Assembly (NCBI RefSeq): GCF_003347205.1
Contig: NZ_QQBJ01000004.1
Location: 186,001 to 250,000, forward strand
Length of the DNA: 64,000 bases
From: Mycolicibacterium moriokaense
Lineage (GTDB): Bacteria; Actinomycetota; Actinomycetes; Mycobacteriales; Mycobacteriaceae
Reading direction: 5' to 3'
Shown here: in pieces, positions 1 to 8,821 of the stretch
How positions within the stretch are numbered: the stretch's first letter is position 1
Layout: each line of letters opens with the position of its first letter
Translations under genes and position numbers: made by a program
The notes under the pieces: model-generated
The model's database searches: none
What the model was told of the DNA's origin: nothing
What the model saw: only the letters and a program-made list of their open reading frames with translations

Positions 1-1114
1 TGATGGTTTCCACCCTGACCACGCCCTGGTAGGTGTTGCGCCTGCCGGTCACGACAACGACGCCATGCGACGACGTCAACATCTCGTCGAGCGCGTCGTT
101 GAGCGTCGACGCGAGGTTGACGCATTCCAGTTCCTCGTCGCGCGCGACACGGTCGAGCGCCCGCGGATTCTGCAGTTCGCCGAGCGACACCCAGCGCTGC
201 GGCCGGTTCTGTGCGTCGAGAACGATGACGTGCTCGCGGTCCAGCGACCTGGCGGCCTGGATCGCCTCGGCCGGGTCGCCGCCGACGTGGGCGACGGCCG
301 CCTCGTGCAGGTCGACGTCGCGGACCCTGGTCAGCGTGAGCTGTTTGAGCGCGGCCCCGGCGCCGACGAAGCTGCGCACGAAGTCGTCGGCGGGTTCGGC
401 GAGGATGCGCTCGGGGGAGTCGTACTGCACGATCTTCGAGCCGGCCTGCAGGATCGCGATCCGGTCGCCGAGTTTCACGGCTTCGTCGAAGTCGTGGGTG
501 ACGAACACGATGGTCTTGCGCAGTTCGTCCTGCAGCCGCAGCAGTTCGTCCTGCAGCCGTTGCCGGGTGATCGGGTCGACGGCGCCGAAGGGCTCGTCCA
601 TCAGCAGCACCGGCGGGTCGGCGGCCAGCGCCCTCGCGACGCCGACGCGCTGCTGCTGGCCGCCCGACAGTTCCCGCGGGTAGCGGTCTCGGTACTGCGA
701 CGGTTCCAGGCTGACCAGGTCGAGCAGTTCGTCGACACGGTTTGCGACGCGCTTCTTGTCCCACTTGAGCAGGCGGGGCACGATCGCGATGTTGTCGCCG
801 ACGGTGAGGTGCGGGAACAGGCCCGCGCCCTGGATGACGTAGCCGATGTGACGCCGTAGGTCGTCCGGGTCGCGGTGGGTCACGTCGTCGTCGCCGATGA
901 AGATCTTGCCGCTGGTCGGCTCGATCAGCCGGTTGATCATCTTCATCGTGGTGGTCTTGCCGCATCCCGACGGCCCGACCAGCATGACGATCTCGCCCGC
1001 CGGGATCTCGATCGTGACGTTGTCGACGGCGGGCCTCGACGCTTGTGCGTCGTATTGCTTCGTCACCCCGTCGAGCAGGATTCTGACGCCGCCGGCGGTG
1101 TTCGGTTCAGACAC
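1..1114 (-). CDS. Osmoprotectant ABC transporter ATP-binding protein (OpuCA/ProV type), 3' end cut by window
   Basis: This is the ATPase subunit of a betaine/choline/carnitine-type importer acting at the inner face of the membrane. The start is GTG at 1114, and at least 371 codons run off the left edge. The Walker A motif is [13 protein letters not shown]. The reverse strand also encodes an ABC signature, Walker B and the switch-histidine stretch FVTHDFDEA. After the nucleotide-binding domain the frame continues into a region rich in CBS-domain-like strands (HGVVVVTGRRNTYQGVV near the edge), as in OpuCA, whose CBS pair senses ionic strength. Its GTG overlaps the end of the upstream permease gene by 8 bp, so the two are co-translated. 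A 7-residue repeat (LQDELLRLQDEL, about 520-560) lies before the switch region and is compatible with normal helix sequence. Substrate is inferred from family only. Confidence 0.9.
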   Translation of the reverse strand, partial: MSEPNTAGGVRILLDGVTKQYDAQASRPAVDNVTIEIPAGEIVMLVGPSGCGKTTTMKMINRLIEPTSGKIFIGDDDVTHRDPDDLRRHIGYVIQGAGLFPHLTVGDNIAIVPRLLKWDKKRVANRVDELLDLVSLEPSQYRDRYPRELSGGQQQRVGVARALAADPPVLLMDEPFGAVDPITRQRLQDELLRLQDELRKTIVFVTHDFDEAVKLGDRIAILQAGSKIVQYDSPERILAEPADDFVRSFVGAGAALKQLTLTRVRDVDLHEAAVAHVGGDPAEAIQAARSLDREHVIVLDAQNRPQRWVSLGELQNPRALDRVARDEELECVNLASTLNDALDEMLTSSHGVVVVTGRRNTYQGVVRVETI

Positions 1115-1754
1115 GAATCCCCCTCGGGACGGTGATACGGGTGATGAGATTCAGCACGGTGTCCAAGATGACGGCCAGCAGCAGGATGCCCACGGTCGCC
1201 GCGACGATGGAGTTGGTGGCGTTGGCGCCGCCCATCCGGGAGATGCCCGAGAAGATGTAGCCGCCGAGACCCGGTCCGAGCGCGAATGCGGCGATGGCGG
1301 CGATGCCCATCAGCATCTGCGCGGAGATGCGCACCCCGGTCATGATCACCGGCCAGGCAAGCGGCAGTTCGAGCTTCACCAAGGTCGCGAAGCGACTCAT
1401 CCCCATTCCGCGCGCCGACTCGACGAGCGTCTTGTCGACGCCGTTGAGGCCGACCACGACGTTGCGCAGGATCGGAAACACCCCGAAGAAGGCCAGCAGG
1501 ATCACCGACGGCAGCACCCCGAGTCCGACGACGCCGACCAGGATGCCCAGCAGGGCGTAGGAGGGAATGGTCAGCCCGACGGCCGTGACGCTGTTGCCCA
1601 CGGCCACACCGACCGGCGAACGGTAGATCAGCACCCCGATGACGAGGGCGATGGCGGTGGCAAGGACGAGCGTCTGGACGACCAGGCTCATGTGCTGATA
1701 GGCGAGAAACGACAGCACCGGCCAACGGTCCCGCACGAACTCCACGAAGCCCAC
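1107..1754 (-). CDS. Osmoprotectant ABC transporter permease (OpuCB/ProW type)
   Basis: This is a membrane-spanning permease of about 215 residues that partners the ATPase ending at the left edge. It has five to six hydrophobic helices and the permease-ATPase coupling loop (EAA-like) around LVESARGMGMSRFATL, followed by PLAWPVIMTGVR. The frame is open further upstream (to 1907), but that extension is arginine-rich and unlike the family. I prefer the GTG at 1754 (VGFVEFVRDRWP), which gives the usual OpuCB length. GTG at 1745 is an alternative. A substrate-binding protein and second permease would be expected further downstream on this strand, beyond the window. Confidence 0.87.
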   Translation of the reverse strand: MGFVEFVRDRWPVLSFLAYQHMSLVVQTLVLATAIALVIGVLIYRSPVGVAVGNSVTAVGLTIPSYALLGILVGVVGLGVLPSVILLAFFGVFPILRNVVVGLNGVDKTLVESARGMGMSRFATLVKLELPLAWPVIMTGVRISAQMLMGIAAIAAFALGPGLGGYIFSGISRMGGANATNSIVAATVGILLLAVILDTVLNLITRITVPRGIRV

Positions 1755-1908
1755 TGCGAAATTCGCCCCCGTGTATTGGGTTGTCCGCCCGACGTTTGCC
1801 GAGCCAAGGTCGCGTGTTCCCGAAATCGGGCCGGTCAAACAGACTGCGCGCAATTGGCGGCGCGCACGTGCTCCCAGCACATCGGCCACAACGAGCCTTG
1901 GCAGCAAC

Positions 1909-1925
1909 TACTACGCGGCGTAGTA
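1909..1925. promoter_or_regulatory. 17-bp palindrome, possible operator
   Basis: Perfect inverted repeat of 8-bp arms, TACTACGC and GCGTAGTA, around a single central G. It lies in the 210-bp gap between the divergent osmoprotectant transporter operon and the DUF4383-like gene. Its size and symmetry suit a TetR- or MarR-type repressor, but no regulator gene is adjacent, so the binder is unknown. Confidence 0.45.
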
Positions 1926-1964
1926 TTGGCGGCAGCCCGGTCTCACGAAACCCGGAGGCGCCCC

Positions 1965-2420
1965 GTGAAGTGGAGCTTCGCCCAGATCAGCCTCGTGATC
2001 ATCGCCGCGTTTCACGTCATCCAGGCGGTGATCGGCTTCATCGTCGAACCCAGCTTTGCGACCGGCCCTGACGCGCCGACAGCCCAGGTGCTGGGGATGG
2101 ACTACAACGGTTGGCACGCCGTCGCCGGCTTATCACTGTTCGCCCCCGGATTCGTGTTCGCGATGCGCAAGTCGTGGTCGGTGCTCTACCTGCTGATCGC
2201 CGCGGTGGCAGGCGCGCTGCCCGGCATCTGGGCGTTCTTCTCCCACCAGGTGGCGTTCGTGTTCACCTTCCCAAACAACACCACCGATGCCGTGGTGCAT
2301 CTGCTGACCGCGGCCGTGATGCTCTCGGTCGCCGCGATTCAGATCCGGATCGACGGCGGGCTGAGAAACTCGCTCGCCGATCTGCACAGCGAGCCTCAGC
2401 CGACGCGAAAGTCGCCATAG
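1965..2420 (+). CDS. DUF4383-like small integral membrane protein
   Basis: Membrane protein of 151 residues with four predicted helices. The N-terminal helix begins about residue 5 (FAQISLVIIAAFHVIQAVIGFIV). Later helices include HAVAGLSLFAPGFVFA, VLYLLIAAVAGALPGIWAFF and VVHLLTAAVMLSVAAI, and a polar C-terminal tail follows. The GTG start is supported by GGAGG at 1954-1958, seven bases upstream. Family assignment is by pattern only and the function is unknown. It lies divergent to the osmoprotectant transporter and may share the palindrome at 1909-1925. Confidence 0.75.
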   Translation: MKWSFAQISLVIIAAFHVIQAVIGFIVEPSFATGPDAPTAQVLGMDYNGWHAVAGLSLFAPGFVFAMRKSWSVLYLLIAAVAGALPGIWAFFSHQVAFVFTFPNNTTDAVVHLLTAAVMLSVAAIQIRIDGGLRNSLADLHSEPQPTRKSP

Positions 2421-2423
2421 CGC

Positions 2424-3092
2424 TCACGATTCGCCCGGTCCAATCCGGCGGCGCACATAGTCTTTGAGCTCCGAGGACAGCGCGTCGGCGGCCAGCAGGC
2501 GCGGCAGCAGGGTCGGATCCGACATCCGCGCGCGGAACACCAGCCCGATGGTCACGTCGTGGTCGGGGCGGTGGTCGACGGAGATCGAGTCGCCCGCGCG
2601 CACCGGCCCCGAGGAGATGACCCGCAGGTAGGCACCCGGTTCGGCCGCATCGGTGAATGTCTTGATCCACTTGTCGATGTCCAGAAACGCCGCGAAGGTA
2701 CGACACGGCGTGCGCGGAGCCGACACCTCCAGCAGTGGCCCGTCGACTCCGATTCGCCAGCGCTCGCCGATTCGCGCGTCGGTGACGTCGAGGCCCGTCG
2801 TCGTCAGATTCTCGCCGAACATGCCGTTGCGCAGCGAGCGGGACAGCCGCGTCTCCCACGCGTCGAGATCCTCCCGGGCGTAGGCGTAGACCGCCTGATC
2901 GTCGCCGCCATGAAGTTTGTGGTTGCCGATCGTGTCACCGACCAGGCCGCTGCCCAGACCGCCGCGCATCGGGCCCGGCGACCGAACCATGACCGTCTCG
3001 TCCGCCGAAGCCTTGTCGATTCCGGTCGACGTCGACGGTATGTCGGGGTTCGCCCTGACCCGGGCCAGGTTGACCGACAACACATGTGGCAT
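2424..3092 (-). CDS. MOSC domain-containing protein (YiiM-like)
   Basis: Protein of 222 residues related to the MOSC superfamily (molybdenum cofactor sulfurase C-terminal domain) of the YiiM type, which handles molybdenum-cofactor-dependent detoxification chemistry or sulfur transfer. Recognisable blocks are the N-terminal VLSVNLARVR, the glycine-rich GDTIGNHKLHGGDDQAVYAY, the GMFGENLTTTG motif and the PCRTF cysteine that carries sulfur in this family. The ATG at 3092 matches the expected N-terminus; an upstream in-frame start at 3179 would add about 29 arginine/proline-rich residues. It is convergent with the DUF4383-like gene, with only three bases between stops. Confidence 0.87.
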   Translation of the reverse strand: MPHVLSVNLARVRANPDIPSTSTGIDKASADETVMVRSPGPMRGGLGSGLVGDTIGNHKLHGGDDQAVYAYAREDLDAWETRLSRSLRNGMFGENLTTTGLDVTDARIGERWRIGVDGPLLEVSAPRTPCRTFAAFLDIDKWIKTFTDAAEPGAYLRVISSGPVRAGDSISVDHRPDHDVTIGLVFRARMSDPTLLPRLLAADALSSELKDYVRRRIGPGES

Positions 3093-3199
3093 GCACCTCA
3101 GCGTATTGACCGGCCCGACGGGCCGCCTGCCGGGCCGCGGCACAAAAGTTCCTCGTCCCGTGTTGCGATGGTCAGGCACCGGTGTGGCGAGGAGGACGT

Positions 3200-4081
3200 G
3201 TGAAGATCCGTTTCGGAGTCGGCCTGGGGACCGACAGCGCTCCCGAGCGCCTGGCCGCCACCGTCGACCATCTCGAGGAAGCCGGCATCGACTCGCTGTG
3301 GTTCTCCGAACTGGTGTACTCGCCGCTCGTCGACCCGTTCGTGGGAATGGCCTACACGCTGGCGCGCACGACGCGGCTCAAGGTGGGCACCTCGGTCGCG
3401 GTGCTGCCGGGCCGCAACCCGGTGCTGGTCGCGAAGCAATTGGCGTCGCTGGCCGCGATCGCACCCAAGCGGGTGCTACCGGTGTTCGGCCTTCGCTCAG
3501 CGTTGCCCGTCGAACGTGACCTGTTCGTGGTGCCCGACGGCAAGCGCGCAGCGGTGTTCGACGAGTCGCTGGAACTGCTGCGCGCCGCTCTGCGCGACGA
3601 CGACGCCGCCTTCTCGGGGGACTTCTTCAACCTCAGCGGGGTTCGGGTACTTCCGAAACCGGCTGCGCCGCTGGATATCTGGATCGGTGGCGCAACCGAG
3701 GCGGCGTTTCGTCTCATCGGCCGACTCGGCGACGGCTGGCTGGGCAGCTTCCTGATCCCCGCGGAGGCGGGCAGGGCCCGCCAAGCGATCGCCGACGCCG
3801 CCGACGAGGCCGGCCGCGACATCGAGCCCGACCACTACGGAATCAACCTCGCCGTCGGGACCGGCGAACTGCCCGCGCCCGTGCTGGCCGCGGTGCGAAA
3901 ACGCCGTCCCGATCTGGATCCCGCCGAACTCGTCGCCGCGGACTGGCCGACACTGCACCGCAGGCTCGACGACTACATCGCGGCGGGTCTGACGAAGTTC
4001 GTCATCAGGCCGGCGGGAGACGTCAGGCTAGAGGACTTCGTGGAGACGTTCGTCGCCGAACTGCTGCCACGACAGAACTAG
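3200..4081 (+). CDS. LLM class (F420/flavin) oxidoreductase
   Basis: TIM-barrel oxidoreductase of 293 residues from the luciferase-like monooxygenase superfamily; in mycobacteria most such proteins use F420. The sequence begins VKIRFGVGLGTDS, has the TRLKVGTSVAVLPGRNPVLVAKQLA block and DIWIGGATEAAFRLIGRLGDGW near the cofactor end. The start is GTG at 3200, with GGAGGA at 3191-3196 close upstream. Substrate is not evident. The gene stands alone between the MOSC gene (divergent) and the small STAS-like gene. Confidence 0.87.
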   Translation: MKIRFGVGLGTDSAPERLAATVDHLEEAGIDSLWFSELVYSPLVDPFVGMAYTLARTTRLKVGTSVAVLPGRNPVLVAKQLASLAAIAPKRVLPVFGLRSALPVERDLFVVPDGKRAAVFDESLELLRAALRDDDAAFSGDFFNLSGVRVLPKPAAPLDIWIGGATEAAFRLIGRLGDGWLGSFLIPAEAGRARQAIADAADEAGRDIEPDHYGINLAVGTGELPAPVLAAVRKRRPDLDPAELVAADWPTLHRRLDDYIAAGLTKFVIRPAGDVRLEDFVETFVAELLPRQN

Positions 4082-4124
4082 AGAACATCACCATCGGGCG
4101 GCGCCGTGGCGGCTACCGTCGACG

Positions 4125-4502
4125 GTGATGATCGAGATACTGCAGGACATGCCTGCCGGAGTGGCCGGCATCCGCGTGTCGGGCCGCATCGGCGGCGACG
4201 AGCTTCGCGGGGTCAAACCGGCGATCGAGGATCTGCTGCAGACCGGCGAGATCAGGCTCGTCGAGGTCATCGCGCCGGACTATGCGGGCTTCGGCCCCGG
4301 CGGCCTGGCCGAGGACCTAAAACTGGGACTCGGCCTGCTGATCGAACACCACTCCGCGTTCAAACGAATCGCGGTCGTGTCCGACAAGGAGTGGGTCGCC
4401 CACGCGATGCACGCGTTCGCCTGGATGGTTCCCGGCGAGCTGGCCGTCTTCGGCCTGCACGACCTCGACCGCGCGAAGCAGTGGGCCGCCGGCTCGCACT
4501 AA
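4125..4502 (+). CDS. SpoIIAA-like/STAS-fold hypothetical protein
   Basis: Cytosolic protein of 125 residues resembling the SpoIIAA-like (DUF3478) family: alternating strand/helix pattern with VAGIRVSGRIGGDEL, LVEVIAPDYAGFGPGGLAEDL and FKRIAVVSDKEWVAHAM. Such proteins have a SEC14/STAS-like fold and no assigned reaction. The start could be GTG at 4125 or the next codon, ATG at 4128; no convincing ribosome-binding site separates them. It ends 17 bases before hrpA and could be cotranscribed with it. Confidence 0.78.
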   Translation: MMIEILQDMPAGVAGIRVSGRIGGDELRGVKPAIEDLLQTGEIRLVEVIAPDYAGFGPGGLAEDLKLGLGLLIEHHSAFKRIAVVSDKEWVAHAMHAFAWMVPGELAVFGLHDLDRAKQWAAGSH

Positions 4503-4519
4503 CGCCTATCGTTGCCTGA

Positions 4520-7500
4520 GTGGCCGAACCGTCCGTCGCGGAGTTGCGCACCCGTCTCGACGGCGTGACCTTCCGCGACGCCGCGCGGCTCGGCAGACGC
4601 CTGAAAAATCTTCGCGGCGCGCCGCCCGACAAGCTGCACAAGCTCGCCGAACAGTTGGCCGCCGCCGAGGGACTGATCGCGACGCGACAGGCCGCGGTGC
4701 CGGCGATCACCTACCCGGACCTTCCGGTCAGCGAGCGGCGCGGGCAAATCGCCGACGCCATCGCGGCGCATCAGGTGGTGGTGGTGGCGGGGGAGACCGG
4801 GTCGGGCAAGACCACCCAGTTGCCCAAGATCTGCCTGGACATCGGCCGCGGCATCCGCGGCACGATCGGACACACCCAACCGCGCCGGCTCGCGGCTCGC
4901 ACCGTCGCGCAGCGCATCGCCGACGAAGTCGGTACGCCCTTGGGCGACACCATCGGTTACACGGTGCGCTTCACCGACCAGGTCAGCGACCGCACGCTGG
5001 TGAAGCTGATGACCGACGGCATCCTGCTCGCCGAGATCCAGCGCGACCGCCGGTTGCTGCGCTACGACACCCTCATTCTCGACGAGGCCCACGAGCGCAG
5101 CCTCAACATCGACTTTCTGCTCGGCTACCTGCGGGAGTTGTTGCCCCGTCGGCCCGACCTGAAGGTGATCGTCACCTCGGCGACCATCGAGCCGCAGCGG
5201 TTCGCCGCGCACTTCTCGGGTGCCCCCATCGTCGAGGTGTCGGGACGCACCTACCCGGTGGAAATCCGCTACCGCCCGCTGGAAGTGGTCGTCCCGGCGA
5301 CCGATGACGACGATCCCGACGACCCGGACCACGAGGTGGTGCGCACCGAGATACGCGATCAGACCGAGGCGATCGTCGACGCCATCACCGAACTGGCCCA
5401 CGAGCCGCCCGGCGACGTCCTGGTGTTTCTGTCCGGTGAGCGCGAGATCCGTGATACCGCAGACGCATTGCGCGGCCTGACGAACACCGAGGTGCTGCCG
5501 CTGTACGCCCGGCTGCCGACCGCGGAACAGCAGCGGGTGTTCGCGCCGCACACCGGCAGGCGGGTGGTGCTGGCCACCAACGTCGCCGAGACGTCGCTGA
5601 CGGTGCCGGGCATCCGTTACGTCGTCGACCCCGGCACCGCGCGAATCTCGCGATACAGCAGGCGGACGAAGGTGCAGCGGCTACCGATCGAACCCATCTC
5701 GCAGGCCTCCGCCGCGCAGCGCGCGGGCCGTTGCGGCCGCGTGGCGCCCGGCGTATGCATCCGGCTGTACTCCGAAGAAGACTTCGAGGCGCGACCGCGC
5801 TACACCGATCCCGAGATCCTGCGCACCAACCTCGCGGCGGTGATCCTGCAGATGTCGGCGCTGGCGCTCGGCGACATGGAGAGCTTCCCGTTCCTGGACC
5901 CGCCCGAGAAACGCAGTATCCGCGACGGCGTGGCGCTGCTGCAGGAACTCGGCGCGTTCGACAGCGACGGCGCGATCACACCCCTCGGCCGCCGACTTGC
6001 CCAGTTGCCGGTCGATCCGCGGCTGGGCCGGATGATCCTGCAGGCCGAGGCTGAGGGCTGCGTACGCGAAATGCTGGTGCTGGCCGCCGCGCTGGCGATT
6101 CCGGATCCGCGCGAACGGCCCGCGGACAAAGAGGACGCCGCCCGCCAGAAGCACGCCCGATTCGCCGACGACGACTCCGATTTCCTGTCGTACCTGAACC
6201 TCTGGCGCTATCTGCGCGAACAACGAAAAGAGCGTTCCGGGAACTCTTTTCGGCGCATGTGCCGCGAGGAGTTCCTGCACTATCTGCGGATCCGCGAGTG
6301 GCAGGACCTGGCCGGGCAGCTGCGCAGCATCGCGCGCGACATGGGGATCAGGGAGCAGGACGAACCGGCTGACGCGGCACGCATCCACGCCGCCGTGACC
6401 GCGGGGCTGCTATCGCACATCGGTATGCGCGAAGGCGATTCGCAGGCGCGCACGCGAGGAGCGAATTTGGCGGCGCGCACGCGAGGAGCGAATTTGGCGG
6501 AGTTCCTGGGGGCGCGCAACTCGCGGTTCGTGCTCGCGCCCGGATCGGTGCTCACCAAGCGCCCGCCGCGCTGGATCGTCGTCGCCGACCTGGTCGAGAC
6601 CAGCCGGCTGTACGGGCGGACCGCCGCACGCATCCAGCCGGAGCAGGTCGAACGGGTGGCAGAGCACTTGGTACAGCGCGCCTACAGCGAGCCGCACTGG
6701 GATGCGCAGCGCGGCGCGGTGATGGCCTATGAGCGGGTGACGCTCTACGGCCTGCCCCTGGTGCCGCGTCGCCGGGTCGACTACGCACCGATCGATCCCG
6801 AGGTGGCCCGCGAGCTGTTCATCCGGCACGCCCTTGTCGAGGGGCAGTGGCAGACCCGCCACCACTTCTTCCGCGACAACGCCGCGCTGCGAACCGAATT
6901 GGAAGAGCTCGAGGAACGCGCCCGTCGACGCGACCTGCTGGTCGGCGATGACGAGATCTACTCGCTCTACGACGCGCGCGTGCCCGCCGACGTCGTGTCT
7001 GCGCGACACTTCGACGCCTGGTGGAAGAAGCAGCGCCACCAGACACCGGACCTGCTGACCTTCACCCGCGACGATCTGTTGCGCACCGACGACACCGCCG
7101 ATGCCGACCGGCCGGACACGTGGCAGACGGGCGATGTGTCTCTGCCCCTGACGTACCGGTTCGAACCGGGCGCCGCCGATGACGGTGTCACCGTGCACGT
7201 TCCGATCGACGTGCTGGCGCGCCTGGGCGGCGACGAATTCGCGTGGCAGGTGCCCGCGCTGCGCGAGGAGTTGATCACCGCGCTCATCCGTTCGCTGCCC
7301 AAGGACCTGCGCCGCAACTTCGTGCCCGCGCCCGACACCGCGCGGGCCGTGATGGCCGGCATCGACACCGGTGGGGAGCCGCTGCTGGACGCGCTGCAGC
7401 GGGAATTGCGCAGGCGCACGGGCGTTTTGGTGCCGATCGATGCGTTCGACCTGGAGAAGCTGCCGCAGCATCTGCGGGTGACGTTCTCGGTCGAGTCCGC

Positions 7501-8473
7501 CGACGGCGCCGAGGTTGCCCGGGGCAAGGATCTCGGATCGCTGCAGGAAAGGCTCGCGGCGCCGGTGCAGGCCGCCGTGTCGGATGCGGTCGGCGGCCAG
7601 TTCGAGCGTTCTGGACTGCGCGCGTGGCCCGATGACCTCGACGAAGTTCCCCGCGTCATCGAGCGCAGCGTCGCGGGCCGCGCCGTTGAGGGTTTCCCCG
7701 CGTTCGTCGACGCGGGCGCCGGCGTCGACATCCGGGTCTTCGCGTCGGCGGCCGAGCAGGAGCGGGCGATGGTTCCGGGCATGCGGCGATTGATCCGCCT
7801 CAGCACACCGTCACCCGTTAAAGGAGTGGAGCGGCAACTGGATCCGCGGACGCGGCTGACGCTCGGCACCAATCCGGACGGCTCGCTGTCCGCTCTGCTG
7901 GAGGACTGCGCCGATGCTGCGGTGGACGCCTCGGTGGCGGCCCCGGTCTGGACGCGCAGTGACTTCGCGGCGCTGCGGGACCAGGTGGCCGCCGGTCTGG
8001 CCCGGGCCACCGCCGGCATCGTCGCGCGCGTCGAGCAGGTGTTGGCGGCCGCCCACGAGGTGCAACTGGTGCTGCCGGGGCAACCGCCGCCCGCTCAAGC
8101 CGACGCGATCGACGACATCCGCGCACAGTTGGACCGGCTGGTGCCGCCCGGGTTCGTCACCGCCACCGGACTGGCGCGACTCGGCGACCTCGTCCGCTAT
8201 CTGACGGCGATACGCAGGCGTCTCGACCGGCTGCCGCACGCGGTCGAAGCCGACCGGCAGCGGATGGGGCAGGTGCACGGGGTCGAGGACGCCTACGACG
8301 ACCTGGTCCGCGCGCTGCCGTCGACTCGGCAGGTCGCCGCCGACGTCCGCGACATCGCCTGGCAGATCGAGGAGTTGCGGGTCAGCCTGTGGGCTCAGCA
8401 GCTGGGAACCCCGCGCCCGGTCAGCGAGCAGCGCATCTATCGGGCCATCGACGCCGTGGCGAGCGGACGGTGA
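4520..8473 (+). CDS. hrpA: ATP-dependent RNA helicase HrpA
   Basis: DEAH-box RNA helicase of 1317 residues, the normal size of bacterial HrpA. The N-terminal ATPase core shows motif I AGETGSGKTTQ (about residue 90), motif II DEAH (about 188), motif III VTSATIEP, a second RecA domain with TNVAETSLTVPGIRYVVDPG, and motif VI QRAGRCGR (about 399). The helicase-associated and OB-like regions follow, then the long HrpA-specific C-terminal region ending in SVSEQRIYRAIDAVASGR-like sequence. HrpA acts in mRNA processing and ribosome-collision rescue in other bacteria. The start is GTG at 4520. Odd point: a 27-bp tandem duplication (6445-6498) writes ARTRGANLA twice. The stop codon overlaps the start of the next gene (GTGA). 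Confidence 0.96.
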   Translation: MAEPSVAELRTRLDGVTFRDAARLGRRLKNLRGAPPDKLHKLAEQLAAAEGLIATRQAAVPAITYPDLPVSERRGQIADAIAAHQVVVVAGETGSGKTTQLPKICLDIGRGIRGTIGHTQPRRLAARTVAQRIADEVGTPLGDTIGYTVRFTDQVSDRTLVKLMTDGILLAEIQRDRRLLRYDTLILDEAHERSLNIDFLLGYLRELLPRRPDLKVIVTSATIEPQRFAAHFSGAPIVEVSGRTYPVEIRYRPLEVVVPATDDDDPDDPDHEVVRTEIRDQTEAIVDAITELAHEPPGDVLVFLSGEREIRDTADALRGLTNTEVLPLYARLPTAEQQRVFAPHTGRRVVLATNVAETSLTVPGIRYVVDPGTARISRYSRRTKVQRLPIEPISQASAAQRAGRCGRVAPGVCIRLYSEEDFEARPRYTDPEILRTNLAAVILQMSALALGDMESFPFLDPPEKRSIRDGVALLQELGAFDSDGAITPLGRRLAQLPVDPRLGRMILQAEAEGCVREMLVLAAALAIPDPRERPADKEDAARQKHARFADDDSDFLSYLNLWRYLREQRKERSGNSFRRMCREEFLHYLRIREWQDLAGQLRSIARDMGIREQDEPADAARIHAAVTAGLLSHIGMREGDSQARTRGANLAARTRGANLAEFLGARNSRFVLAPGSVLTKRPPRWIVVADLVETSRLYGRTAARIQPEQVERVAEHLVQRAYSEPHWDAQRGAVMAYERVTLYGLPLVPRRRVDYAPIDPEVARELFIRHALVEGQWQTRHHFFRDNAALRTELEELEERARRRDLLVGDDEIYSLYDARVPADVVSARHFDAWWKKQRHQTPDLLTFTRDDLLRTDDTADADRPDTWQTGDVSLPLTYRFEPGAADDGVTVHVPIDVLARLGGDEFAWQVPALREELITALIRSLPKDLRRNFVPAPDTARAVMAGIDTGGEPLLDALQRELRRRTGVLVPIDAFDLEKLPQHLRVTFSVESADGAEVARGKDLGSLQERLAAPVQAAVSDAVGGQFERSGLRAWPDDLDEVPRVIERSVAGRAVEGFPAFVDAGAGVDIRVFASAAEQERAMVPGMRRLIRLSTPSPVKGVERQLDPRTRLTLGTNPDGSLSALLEDCADAAVDASVAAPVWTRSDFAALRDQVAAGLARATAGIVARVEQVLAAAHEVQLVLPGQPPPAQADAIDDIRAQLDRLVPPGFVTATGLARLGDLVRYLTAIRRRLDRLPHAVEADRQRMGQVHGVEDAYDDLVRALPSTRQVAADVRDIAWQIEELRVSLWAQQLGTPRPVSEQRIYRAIDAVASGR
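6445..6498 (+). repeat. 27-bp perfect tandem duplication inside hrpA
   Basis: Two identical 27-bp units abut at 6445-6471 and 6472-6498, beginning ggcgcgcacgcgagg. They keep the reading frame and encode a repeated nine-residue segment (ARTRGANLA) in the region after the helicase core. In-frame slippage or recent duplication is the simplest explanation. Confidence 0.95.
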
Positions 8474-8778
8474 CCAGACCGGAGACGACCGATGACGGGC
8501 ACCACATCGTCATCGACGGCCGTCGCTGGCGTGCGACCGACCCGGCGATACCCGAGGACCGTCGCGCGGAACTGACCCGGGTCCTGATGGCGTGGCGCAG
8601 GGAGGTCCGCCACACCAAGGGCACACCGGGGGAGGCCAGGGCCCGTGCCGGCGTTCACGCGGCCAAGGTCGCGCTGGGAGAGCGGGGCAGCCCGCCGTGG
8701 TGGGAGCAGGCCGACGACGAACGGCGGCGACGGTGGCAGGCCAATGTCGAAGAGCCCGGCGATGCGGGGGCAAACTGA
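8470..8778 (+). CDS. Small conserved hypothetical protein downstream of hrpA
   Basis: Charged cytosolic protein of 102 residues, rich in Arg, Glu and Ala, with a short N-terminal strand region (HHIVIDGRRWRATDPAIPE) followed by long helices. The GTG start shares bases with the hrpA stop (GTGA), so translation is probably coupled. I recognise this as a mycobacterial conserved family sometimes labelled biopolymer transporter Tol, but nothing in the sequence suggests membrane transport, so I treat that label as unreliable. A role linked to HrpA or RNA metabolism is only a guess from gene order. Confidence 0.75.
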   Translation: MTRPETTDDGHHIVIDGRRWRATDPAIPEDRRAELTRVLMAWRREVRHTKGTPGEARARAGVHAAKVALGERGSPPWWEQADDERRRRWQANVEEPGDAGAN

Positions 8779-8821
8779 TTTTTGGGATCGGTAGGGCGCT
8801 GCGAGGCTGTGTACTCAGCGC

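Noticed and set aside
520-560. 21-bp near-duplicate in the osmoprotectant ATPase gene
   Set aside because: It writes a normal helix sequence (LQDELLRLQDEL) of this family, so a natural heptad pattern is more likely than a recent duplication.
897-2420. Long plus-strand open frame across the osmoprotectant transporter genes
   Set aside because: Its first 350 codons are the reverse complement of real transporter genes and have no protein-family character; only the last 151 codons, from GTG 1965, are a real gene.
4499-7471. Several antisense frames opposite hrpA
   Set aside because: They are a by-product of GC-rich third positions. Compositions are Arg/Gly/Asp-rich and the opposite strand encodes all helicase motifs.
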